Source: Atriophallophorus winterbourni (Eukaryota; Platyhelminthes; Trematoda; Plagiorchiida; Microphallidae). From it: 64,000 bases of DNA. The DNA is taken from NCBI GenBank assembly GCA_013407085.1, contig JACCGJ010001622.1, positions 1 through 64,000 on the forward strand, written 5' to 3'. Below the pieces are notes generated by a model. The model saw only the letters and a list, made by a program, of their open reading frames with translations. It ran no database searches and was not told the DNA's origin. A program made the position numbers and the translations under genes. The number at the start of each line of letters is the position of its first letter. The stretch's first letter is position 1. Below are positions 8,600 to 21,000 of the stretch, in pieces.

Positions 8600-11345
8600 A
8601 ACGATGTGAGATCTTAGGATTGGGACCAATATGTGTTATACCACGTTCTTTGACCCGGCTTTTTGCGAGTGATAATGTACCAATGAACATAAACGAACAG
8701 CATTTCGTTATTAGCTGCGATAGACCTAAGGATATGAGTGATGGTGGCGTTACACTCCTCCCAGACTATGGTTTTAACATTTCTGGCACGGTATATCCCT
8801 AGCCAGCGGAAATGTACACGTAGTTACGAGTATCCTGACTTTCTATAAGTCAGCCCTCGCAATTGCTTGTGTCTATACGACACCCAGTAGAGCCCAGCAG
8901 GAGATTAATCTGCTGATTGAGACGCTCGACCAGTTGTTTTTTCATTCATATACAAGTGTACTCATCTTATGTGATTTCAACCTCCAAGAAATAAATAGGG
9001 CAGTCCATGTAGGTGTAGTCACCGACCAATGCAAAACCTTTATTGATGGGCTTTGTGATCATGCGTTGCATCAGCATGTGAGTGATCCTATGGATTAACT
9101 CTTGGTACTGTCGTCCCAGCCCGTAGCCGTTAGACGTTTGAAATACCTACCACTGCTCGGCAAAAGTGATCACGTGATGATGAGCTTCGAATCGTTACTG
9201 CGTTTTCACATGCCCATTGCTCGCTCTAGGCGCAATTTTAGGCATGTATACTGGTGTTCCCCCTTACAGACTTTAAAATCTTCCTTTCAGTTTTCTAACG
9301 AGTTCAATAGAAGTGAAAACTTAGATAGAGTTTGTGAGTGTCTAACAGAGTTGCAAGAAAACTACGCTCCGCTGCAAGTCGTGAAAAAGCATCAAATCCC
9401 GCTTTGGTGGACTTCTTGAATTCATCGGTCTACCCGTAAACGAGGTCGTTTATGGCGGCAATATAAGCTATCTGTCACTTCTGGTTCTTTGGTCCGCCAC
9501 AAAACCGCTAGGAACACTTGTGTTAAAATACAGCGTTTGCTCAAACAGGAGTTTGAGTTAACCTTAGCTAGGGACGCTAGAGCCAATCCGAAAAGATTTT
9601 ATAGCTACGCTCAATCAAATGGCAAAAGTAGATAAAGCATCGAAAATTTAAAACTGGAGAACGGAAAAGTAGCTGATACCGATCTGCATAAGGCGACTGC
9701 TTACTCCAGGTATTTTACTGGCGTTCAGAGACGTGATTATTCTTCAAATTCTAGGTTGTTTAATCTACTTCCTGGTGCTCCTGCACTATATCAGATGTCC
9801 TTCAATGAAGCCGAGGTTTATGAAGCACATAACAATGTTCGCGTTAACACAGCTGAGGGAGCAGATGGTATCCCTTAAAATATGCTAAAGAATCTCGCGT
9901 AATAGCTTACAGAACTTTTATGCAAGCTCTTCAATTATTGCTTGCACCTGAGAGTGGTTCCTAGTGAGTGTGAAGAGGCCATACTAGTAACAATACACGA
10001 GGGTGTTTGCAGGTCAACTCTTGGTAATTATAGACCTGTCAGCCTGACTAGCATCGTCTCGAAAGTAATGGGAAAACTTCTGCGGGAAAATATCTGTCAG
10101 CATCTTTGTCGGCATTCTCTACTGAATTTAACTCAACATGGATTTCTTATAGGTAGATCCTACCTTACTAACCTTCTTAGTTTCCTCAATACTGCCACTT
10201 GAAAGATGGATGAAAGGAAGCATGTCGAAGCCATCTACCTAGACTTTAGCAAGGCTCTCAATTCCGTAAATCACCGCCTTTTAGAGAATAAGCAAGCAGC
10301 AAAAGGCATTAGGGGTAGTCCACTTGCTTGGATAAAGGCATTCCTTACAGGTAAGACATTCCGAGTTAGGATAGGATCTACGCTGTCGAATGAAACCGAC
10401 GTGATCAGTGGTGTACCCCAAGGTTCGGTACTCGGTCCTCTTCTATTCCTGATTTTCATCGATGACTTGTTGTCTGCTTTAAAGTGCCCATGCTCCATTT
10501 TCGCGGATGATGTAAAATTCATCGGATCAACGGACAAAGATACCTTGATACACGACCTTGAATGGGCCATAAACTGGTCATACCAGCGGGACCTCCTACT
10601 GAACATTAATAGGAGCCAACACTTGTCAGCACTGGTTGATAAGATTTCAGTTCAGGTTTCGGGAAATTCTCTCACTGTTAACGCCACAGCGTTTTAAGGA
10701 TTTGAGAGTACTAGTTAGGACTGACTTCAAATGGGAGGACCAATGAGAAGCCGCAGCTCAACGTGCTCGCAAAGTGCTCTCTCGCCTGAGATCCGCGTTA
10801 TCCTGCAGAAGACCCAATGTATTCGGCCGAATTCAGAATATTGTGTCCAGTCGTGATGCCCTTACTAAAAACAGGACATCGTTCGATTCGAATGCGTGCA
10901 AAGTCTGGCAACTCGCATGATTGAGGGTCAGCGAGGGAAACCTTACGCTACAAGCTTGAAATCGCTTGATCTTTTCTCAGTTACGCGTCATGTTATGAGA
11001 GGTAACTTGATTGAAAGTTTCAAGATCTGGAAGGGTGTAAGTGGCGTCATCATGAGAAAACATCTTTGACTTAAGACCCTAGCTGTGCACCCGGGGACAT
11101 TCACACAAACTTGCAAAGTAGCGATGTCGAATTGTCTCCCAGAAAACCCTTTTCAGCCTCAGGGTGGTATATTTCTGGAACCAGCTTCCGAAAAAACTTA
11201 TATCCTGCAGTTTTGTCGCGAGTTTCAAGAACGGTTTGGACCGCATCTGGGGTAAGCTTTTTCCTGAATACTCCCCCTAATTGCTATGCAAGATTAGGTA
11301 GTTCAACATTTAAGCTTTGTCTGGTAAGTAAAGTAAATGCTAGAG
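8600..11345 (+). mobile_element. CR1-like retrotransposon, decayed, endonuclease to C-terminus
   Basis: In order: part of the endonuclease (SDGGVTLLPDYGF near 8735, a CDFNL block near 8970, LLGKSDHVMM near 9150), a linker with ANPKRFYSYAQSNGKS near 9580, then the reverse transcriptase (NYRPVSLTSIVSKVMGKLL near 10030, TQHGFLIGRSYLTNLL, YLDFSKALNSVNHRLL near 10240, SGVPQGSVLGPLLF near 10410, FADDVKFIG near 10500). C-terminal remnants follow (SLDLFSVTRHVMRGNLIESF near 10970). Stops and frameshifts break every domain. The RT resembles the minus-strand element at 1-2310 more than the one at 2402-4358. Confidence 0.8.
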
Positions 11346-11913
11346 TACTGTTTTTTTAATACACGACTCTACTTTAGCTAACCTCTCGCCATACTGGTAA
11401 AAAAAATTATTTTTATTTTTCCAGCATCTTTCATAACGTGGTGCTTCATAAATACAACCCGGATAATCTGTAGGCGTCGCGATCGTCCAGGATATCCAAA
11501 GCACAATAGGAAAAAACGCTTTGGCAGTGGTGGTTGCTTCTCTGCAGCTTTCCACCGGAAAAAAATTTCGACGCTCGATCGACTCGTGAGTCACTTACTG
11601 TCGTGTGGAAATAAACTGCTGTCCATCGTCTTTTCATTCGATTGGACATGCAACATGCGTAACTCTCTCACCTTTCGGTGATGAGACATCTCCCATCTTC
11701 CATTCACAGTTACACACTCCTGTGTTACTTACGAATCAATCCTGGTAGTGGTGGGTGTTTTCAAGCACACCTCCAAAAGAATCTGGGCACTCGTTTCGAC
11801 TTGGTCGACTATCGCCCTGTGATACTGATACTAATACTGATACTGAACAGAAAATTCTGAAGGTCTTTTGGAGCGCAATTTTGAAGATCTTTACATTTAG
11901 CGTTTCGACAATC
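11346..11913 (+). other. Region upstream of SUCLG2
   Basis: This stretch should contain the promoter and 5' untranslated region. An imperfect gatactgatact run lies at 11819-11847. The reading frame stays open upstream of the chosen ATG from 11755, but those codons do not look like protein or a targeting signal. No TATA box or promoter element is convincing. Confidence 0.35.
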
Positions 11914-12099
11914 ATGCTAAATGTTACTGGACGACAGTTTATCCAGCGTCTACCGAAGGCATTATCAATGCCAAAACGATTTCTCAATCTTCAAGAATAC
12001 CAATGTAAAAAGTTGATGGCTGATTTCGATGTAAATGTGCAGAGATTTATGATGGTGAAGAAACCAGCGGATATTGACGCCGTGCGCAACCAATTTATG
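11914..12099 (+). CDS. SUCLG2: SUCLG2 exon 1
   Basis: Codes residues 1-62: the targeting peptide, then RFLNLQEYQCKKLMADF, the conserved start of the ATP-grasp fold. I chose the ATG at 11914 because it opens the basic targeting segment; a second Met lies 18 codons in. The exon ends in phase 0 at ATG|GTATCG. Confidence 0.9.
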
Positions 12100-15000
12100 G
12101 TATCGGTTTCATTACAATCATTTTTTAGGTCCGTGAATTCGTCATCAAAGCTCAAATACTCGCAGGAGGTCGTGGTAAAGGAACCTTCCGTGACGGATTC
12201 AAAGGTGGTGTGCATTTAACCAAAGATCCTGATGTCATGGCACAAATAACAAAGAAAATGCTGGGAAATTACTTGAAAACCAATCAAACCCCAGAAAATG
12301 GCGTCCTCGTAAACAATGTTTGTTTTTCTAATTTTTTGTGGAACTGAATGTTGTTTTCGATTTGCTTGTTGCTACATATAGAAATCGAGATAAATTAAAA
12401 ATTAAACCATGCTTTATTAAGAAAATATATAGCCATCTTCACTCTTTGCGATTGGTAATTAAGAGCAGATGTTGCCACATCTCAATATGACTGCCGAGGC
12501 TGTTACTGAGGCATCAAGAGTAATCATAAATTTTAGCCACCAGTGAAACCGGTGTTTATCCAGTAGGTTATTTTTCTGTTTTGTGAACTCTTTTGACTAA
12601 ACTACATTTTGCTGACGCATCCATTTATTTATATTTCTGCTAAACAATTCGATGTATCAAAATCAACTTGTTAAATTGTTTATTTACTGTAATAATCTGC
12701 GTACTACAGCTATCTACGCTCACGCATTATACCCACATCGCTATATATCTAAATAACTTTTCATTATCTTAAAAGAAATGCAGTCACTCGTCTTTGTTAT
12801 CTTATAAGTCATTAAAACGCCAAGGTTTCTGAATTTGATATGAAACTTCCTGGCTATATTCCATAATCAATAGCTTAATAATCTTTTCATTTTCGTTTTT
12901 AACTCCGCCTCAAAAACAAGACAAGAATAGACTCGTGTTTAATACAAATCTTGCAGTTTCATATATTCATGAGCATCATGGGCAGCACTACACCGGTAAA
13001 AGGTGCTAAGTGCTTAACCGTCAGTAGCCATGACACGATAAAGGTTTGGAAGCGTGAGACCAGAATAAGTAAGGAGCCTCAATATATCAAGTACAGACAA
13101 ACTGGGACGATAAGTTTCTACCTCTAATCAAACACACCATCAAGTTTTGTGTGTTGTCGTTTTGTTGCTTGGCACTTTTTCTTGCTCCAGATTTCTGTTC
13201 CATTATAATGGTGATTATTATTGATGGATTAACTAACACCACCAGCGGATCTGTAATCGTGTGGCACGTCTGTGCTGTGCAGCGAACACCGTGCTGAATT
13301 AATTTGCCACTGGTAGTGAGCTGCATACGAAAACCCGCTGGGGTCTCGCTGTCATTGCTATTTTATTTTCCCATATCTCTTTAGGCCTGAAAAACTTGAC
13401 AGTATCTTAGCCCACGTGCTGCACTTCGCCTAGATCAGGCTTGTGACTTCACAGCAGCGGGTGAATACAAACAGCACAAAACCGGTCAATGTGTGTATAT
13501 ACGTGGTGGAAATGCATTCAGATGCTGGTTTTTTGTTTAATATCATGGGTTTAACCCCGTCTACATGTGTCTGGGCACGTAATTGGGGTTTGTTATGCCG
13601 ACGTTATCTGACAGTGACTCACAAGCTCATCTTGTTCAGCATTTTCCCATTGTTTTAATGCATGCAGATCCTGATCGTACTCTCTCCATCCGATTAGTGC
13701 AAACAACACGAAACCCGTCGTGGCGTATGACGGAAATGCAGGCAATTGAGCATTTTTTGTTCGATCCGAAAAGTGTAACCGTATGTGCCTGGGCACGTGT
13801 TTGGGGTTAGCCGTACCAACATTATCCAACAGTGGCTTACACGTTCATACTTGTTTTAATCTTGATCCAGTGAATGACGCTTAAAGTCCTAAGCAGCACT
13901 GAGCTCAGCGAGTCCAGACCCAATTAATTTGGCGCCTTGCTCTGTATTTAAGGTGATGACTAAGAAACACACCAAGTAAGTGTCAAATAGAGGTTAAGTA
14001 GATAAAATAAACAGGTTGAACAATGTTACAATCTGACTAACGCTTTGTTTCACATGGTCTACCAGGTAGCCACGAAATATATCGCAAGCAAGCAGATTGC
14101 TATTGTTAATAATTGGATGGATTTTCAATCGTAACTTGTAACTTGTGTGCGACTATCTCCTCCTGGATGATAAGTCGGCTTCAATGAAGATTTTTGGGGA
14201 TTTGAGTACAAATCGGCGTCCCCAGCACCACTCGGCGTTTGTTCGAGTCAGCTTCTTTAGCCTTTGCACAACCAAGTGCGACCTGCAAGGCAGCAGGGAG
14301 TTACCAGAAAGAGGTGGTGTGCACCAACTAACCGTCTACCAGACACTGTTCCAGGTTTTTCCTCTGGGTTTTCTCCCGAAGCTTTTCCCGAGATCGGGTA
14401 TCCCGCAAGGCAGCGGAGGTTTAAAATCAGGGTTTTCCTTCCCTTAGATGAAATGCCATGCCCGAAGCAAACTGGTTTTTAGGCGCCAGTCACGCCCTCG
14501 CCCCTTCTCTTGTTGGTAGAAGTAGTTCCGCCGGGCTCCGGGAGCCACTCGTGCAGGCCAGAAGCTGGACTTGGTTGTCAGAGGCTATTTGAGACGCGCG
14601 CCATTTGGGAACATTTTATAAACAGTGGGAGCTTATCCACACTGCCACCCCGGCTATGACAACTTTTGGAACCATCGTATTTCGTTGTGTTTATAAGAGG
14701 CCTGAAAAAAATTAGATTTTTGTTTCAATTATAAAACTGCGTCTTATAATCCAGTATGCACGGTAGTTATGGTGGGTAAGTATCCCCTAATTCGCTCGCT
14801 TTACTCCAATTTTGTGCTTTCCGATTGTTTGTAACAAGATAATCACATCCACGACGCAACACTTGTTCAGGTCATGGTCGCTGAAGCGTTGGACATCGAG
14901 AGGGAAACTTATTTGGCAATTTTGATGGATCGTGAAAACGGTTGTCCGATCTTGGTCGCTTGCCGGCAAGGTGGTATGGATATCGAACAGTTGGCTGAAG

Positions 15001-18000
15001 AATGCCCCGATGCTATTCTCAGAGAACCGGTTAACATCGACTCTGGCATCACGGGTCGGTTATTTTCTTAGTTTTTTTCGTTTCAATCTTTGGTAAATAA
15101 GGTGCATCACCATCAATTCACGTTGTAGTGATGATCACTGGAGAATTTTTGGTACACATTTGTTTTCGGCGTTCCGTTTTGTCTAATGAATTTAATATTT
15201 TTTCATGTGATCTGCAATTTGATTGCAATACCAGTTTTAAGCGGTGTAGCCCAGTTTAAAATAAACGTAAGCAATCAAAAAGTTGATCGGTCAAAACGAC
15301 GTATAGTGGAGTTCGGTTTCTGATTTTATAAATTTGTTCGTTCTCCCAAACAAGCCCCTAACAGTTTTCAACTTATTGTTCGTCTTAATGCAGAAACTTT
15401 GCTAATCAGTTATCCTAAAAATGGTTAAAATAAGCAGCCAGGACCTCACTTGTGGGGCTTCGATAATAAGTTATTAGTTGAATGAGTATCCCAACGGAGC
15501 TCAACCATCCGTTACATAAAACTAATAGAATCACTACCTATCGTTATGCTATCCCGATTTCATACAAAAAATAACAAACATGCAAAGTCGAATACAAAAA
15601 CTGTCTGTCTAGGCCTAAGCAACCTCGCAGGACCTCCGTCCACATAAAGTCTCTGACTATGCGGTACTTTGCTTCGATTCAGCCTTGTGACTGCTTTCGA
15701 CTATCCGCTATTGCATGGATGTGCAATCGTGCAGTATTCTTGTGCTGCGCAGCTAACACCGTGCAAAATTGATTTGCACACCGATAGTCAGCTGCATGCG
15801 AAAACACGCTGGGTTCTCACTGCTATTGCTATTTTCCTTTCCCATATCTGTCTAGGCCTTGGTAACATGACAGTATCGTAGCCCACGTGCAGTCTCTGAC
15901 TGTACTGAACTTTGCCTTGATCGGGCTTGTGATTTCATACACATTTCCGCTAATTTTTGTACTACAATTTCCTTGGCACGTCGTTTGCCTTCCGTTTCGG
16001 GGTCCGACGATGATAATGGTGGTAAGCGTATGCATCTGTCATTGTCATTGTCGGATCGCGTGTCTAATGCAACAATCCCTGGACCTGCGCGCACTTAAAT
16101 CTTCAACGTATGACATGTGTTTTGTGCCTAACAGGTGTAAAACTTACTCAGGACTGGAGCGGCTCTCCCAAATCTAACAGTGTCTGTTGTCGATCTTGAA
16201 CGGGTCGACAGCTTTGTTTACCTCGCAGTTGTTTTGATGATAAGATCTCACACAACCTGTACACAAAGCGGGTATAGCGTTTGATAACTTTCGCCATTTA
16301 TGGCGTCCACACGATGTTTCCTTTCGAGTGTAAAACAGTCGTGTGGGCTGCACTCATCTATATCCTAGCCCACGTGCAGTCTTTGACTGTGCGGCACTTT
16401 GCCTGGATCAGGCTTGTGCTTTCCTACATACTCATCTATGTATTTGAAACCTGGTCTATCCGATCGGAAGATTTCCGTCGCTTTCTGTTTTTGCCTGCGT
16501 AGAATTTCTCGCATTCAATGGCAACATTTCGTTACAAATATAAATTCTGCGAACGGGTGTTAGGACCAAGAGCCCACGGACAAAGAGAAATGCTGATGCT
16601 TACTCATTGGCGATGGTTGGAACAGGTGTCATGAGTAAACGATCGGGCGGCCAGACCATGACGGCGCGCTGGGATGAAGCGCTAGACTCAGTGAGCCGTA
16701 TTCGTTTGCCTGGGTGGGCTCCAAAAGATCTACCTAATCGTTGATTAGAAACTTCATACAATATGGTTGTAAATCAACTTCAGGAGGCCCAATGTAGTTC
16801 ATTTTGTGTGCCATAATTTTTAACTCTGCATCTTTGTATCATACTTTATAAACAAACAAAACTTACAAAATTGCAAAACAAGCTATTTTACGCGCGTTTA
16901 CAGATTCCGCTTGAACGCTTTCATTTTATGCGTTTACTCATCTTTTTTTCTTGCTTTGGGCTGCTTGGTACTTTGTATGGCTTCAGGCCTGTGCTCCATA
17001 ATGATGCTGACAATGGTTTGGGCTCATTATCTTCAACAATTCACCGTGTCGTTTCGAGCACAAGGCTGATTGCACCGATGCGCGCAATATTGCAGTACTT
17101 TTACCGCCAAGGACGGTCCCAAGCCCGTCTGAGAAAGGAGGAGGGTTGGGCTTAGGGCTAGCAACCCTATCCCGTAAAAGCTACATTGCTACGGAAACGA
17201 TGACAACAGATCCGAAAATTCTACTCAACAATGGCTACAGGAGTGACGCGAACCTTACAAAAGGTCCCATGACGGATGGAGATGAAAGCCGAAAGGAAGT
17301 TTCCACCCCGATGGCCGATCTCCTTGCGCCGAAAAGAACGATAAGACTTGGTTGCTGGAACGTTCGAACGCTGTATCAAGCTGGCAAGCTGGCTCAAGCC
17401 ATACATGAGCTCAACAGGTATGATCTGAGTATACTTGGAATGTCCGAGGTGAGATGGACCGGCTCTGGTCAGCGAAAGCTAGATAGCGGTGAGACTATTA
17501 TCTGGTCAGGAAGGCAAGATAACCTCCATCACGGTGGAGTCGCTCTGCTTGCAAGCAGAAAGACCAGCAGCACGATCATGCAATGGAAGTGTGTAAACGA
17601 GCGACTCCTATATGCCAGACTAAACTCGAGATTTTGCAAACTCTCGATTGTGGTAGCGTACGCTCCAACAGAAGATGCAGTCCAAGAGGAGAAAGACAGG
17701 TTTTACGAAGCCATGCAATCAGTCTTGAGGGTCATCCCGAAGCACGACCTACTGGTGGTAATGGGAGATTTTAACGCTAGAACAGGAACTGTAAATACAG
17801 GCAGAGAGCGTACCATGGGAGTGCATGGTGTTGGCCTACAGAATGATAATGGGGAGAGGCTACTGGACTTCTGCGAAGAGAACGATCTTGTCGTTGGAGG
17901 CACCCTATTCCCCCACAAAAACATCCATAAAATAACCTGGTCTTCTCCGGACGGCAGAACAGAAAGTCAGATTGATCACATGATGATAAATGGTAAATGG

Positions 18001-21000
18001 AGGCGCTCGTTACAAGATGTGAGGGTTATGCGTGGTGCCGATATTGGTAGCGACCATTTCCTGGTTGTGGGAAAGATTTGTTTGAAACTGAGAAGGGCAA
18101 ATATCGGAATTCAGCGCAGCCCACGGTTGAATGTGAATAAGCTGAGCGATGAGGCCACGAGGAAAGCTTTTGGCAACATACTGAGAGAGGAAATCAGCGC
18201 CCGGCCCAAGGATTCAATGACGATTGATGTTTTCAACCGCACACTAAAGGCAGTCGGAGAAAAAGTCCTCGGGTACAGACAGAGGGGCAAAGCTTCGTGG
18301 ATCTCGCCGAAAACCTGGCAACTCATAGAAGAGAGAAAATATATAAAGAAACGCATGCTGAGCAAGAATCCGTCTATTGAAAGGAATGCAATCACTGAAG
18401 AGTATAGAATGAAAGACAAAGAGGTTAAAAAATCAGCGAGGAAGGACAAGAGACGGTATGTGGAAAACCTGACACAACAAGCAGAAGAGGCGTGCCGAAT
18501 GAATGATTTGAGAACGTTATATCAGATTAATCGAAAGCTCTGCAATCGTAGTCAGGTAAGCAATCAACAAGTGAGGACCCAGGGTGGAGATGTGATAACT
18601 GATGCGAAAGAAGAGTTAGCCAGATGGCGAGAACATTTCGAGCTCATTCTAAACCGCCCACCGCCTCAAACCAACGTCGATATACCTGAGGCAGCTACAG
18701 ACCTTGACGTCAACACAGACCCCATCAGCCTCCAAGAGGTGCAATTTGCTATCCAGAGGTTGAAAAATGGGAAGGCACCAGGTGACGATGGAGTGTATGC
18801 CGAACTGCTCAAGGCGGAAACCGAAGAGACACCGAAAGTTTTGCGAGACCTATTCCAGAACATCTGGGATACTGAGCAGATACCGGACGCCTGGCGTTCG
18901 GGTACTATAATCAAACTTCCGAAGAAAGGTGACTTGAGCTACTGCACCAATTGGCGAGGTATTACGCTTCTATCAGTTACGAGCAAAGTATTCTGCCGCA
19001 TCATTCTCCGACGTGTCTCCAATGCAGTTGAATCCATTTTACGACAAGAGCAAGCCGGGTTCAGGAAAGGAAAATCTTGCATTGACCAAATCTTTGTCCT
19101 CCGTCAGATCCTGGAGCAGACACATGAATGGAATGCAGAGCTATGTGTGGCCTACATAGACTTTCAGAAGGCTTTCGATAGCGTTCACCGACCAGTGTTA
19201 TGGAAAATCCTCCGTCATTACGGTATACCATCAAAGATAGTAAATCTCATAAAAGCCTTTTATGAGAAGTTTGAATGCCAAGTCGCTCACAATGGAATGC
19301 TCACTCAGAAGTTTGAGGTTCGTACGGGAGTGAGGCAAGGATGTATCCTCCCACCGATACTCTTCTCTCTAACAATAGACTGGATTATGAGACAGGTGAC
19401 CGATGGCAGGGCAGCAGGCATTCCATGGACCCCAGCGGGACCGCTAGAAGACCTGGACTATGCGGATGATGTTGCCCTCTTGGCGTGCAAGATCAGTGAC
19501 ATCCAGAGCAAGAGCGATCGACTATCCGAAATTGGCAAGACGGTGGGTTTAGAAATTAACGCTGGCAAATCGGAGGTAATGCGGAAGAATGTTCCGGAGC
19601 AACCACCAGTGTTCGTGGACGGTCAACCGCTCAGTGAGGTTACAGATACAGTCTACCTTGGGAGCAAACTGACTGTAAATGGTGACTGTGAAGATGAGGT
19701 CAGGAGAAGGATCGGGAAGGCGAACCAAGCATTCTGCATGCTGAATTCCATTTGGAAATCCTCCGCTCTCAGCATTAACACGAAGATCAGACTCTTCAAG
19801 AGCAACGTTCTGAGTGTGTTGCTGTATGCATCGGAATGCTGGAAGACGACTACTGCCATTGAGCGCAGAATGAACGTGTTTCAAACTAAGTGCTTGAGAA
19901 GGATTCTTCGAATTTTTTGGCCACACACCATTTCGAATGAAGAGCTCCTGAGAAAAACTGGTCTGGAGGTGGTATCTACCGTAGTCAAAAGACGACGGTG
20001 GAGATGGTTCGGTCATGTCTGCAGGATGGATCCCAGTTCGCATACGAAGGTAGCCATTCACTGGCGTCCGCAAGGTAAACGAAAAAGGGGAAGGCCCAAG
20101 GAAACTTGGCGCAGAACGTTGGAACGCGAACTACATGCACAAGGATTCACGGTGCAGACCGCAACGGAAGCAGCGGCAGACCGGAACCACTGGCGTGAAG
20201 TTGTCTTCGCCTCATGTGCCACCCGGCACGAAGAGGACTGAGCCTTAGCCTTTACCGCTCCAAGTTGATTGTCATCGTTAATGTTTTGCACGAGCGTAAA
20301 CACATTTCAGTTTCAGTGCCGGTTCCTCGTGTTCATCTGCCTAGGCCGCTTTACATAATGTTACCCAACTGCGCGGATGTGCAATTGTGCAGCATTTCTG
20401 TGCTGTGCGCCTAACATCGTGCTAAACTGATTGGCCAACGGTAGTGAGCTGCATGCTGAAACACACTGAAGTCTACCATTTCTATTCCCCCTCATATCTG
20501 TCTAGGCCTGGGCAACCTGACAGTATCTTAGCCCACGTGCAGTCTCTGACTGTGTGGCACTTTGTCTGAACCAGGCTCCTGGTTTCATACATACATACAT
20601 ACTCAACTGCACGCTTGTGATATCACGGACCGTTCCGAATAGAATTTCGGTACAGATGTGCAATCATATAGTGCTTATGTACTGCGCAGCCAACGCCGTA
20701 CTGAGCTGCATGTGGATATTTCCTATAGCCCGCCAGGCTTGGACAACTAACAGTATCTTGGCTCATGTGTAGTTTATGATTTTTCGGAACTTTGTCTGCA
20801 TCCAGACTTGTAATTTCATTTTTGCACGCCCTTTTCTTTCTTTGTAGAAACGCAAGCCAACAAAGTTACCGAGTTCCTTGGATTCAAGCCAATGACCAAA
20901 CAATTCAAAGAAGCTTCTGAACAAATACGACGTCTGTATCGAATGTTTACCGCTCTCGACTGCTTACAGGTTCGTTTGCGGACGAGTTGTTTTCTCGCGT

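Noticed and set aside
11755..11913. Upstream extension of SUCLG2 from an earlier ATG
   Set aside because: The frame is open, but the residues (including a DTDTNTDT run) do not suit a targeting peptide; the ATG at 11914 does.
19549..20073. 174-codon frame on the minus strand
   Set aside because: It lies antisense to the RTE ORF and has no domain; it is a shadow of strong codon bias.
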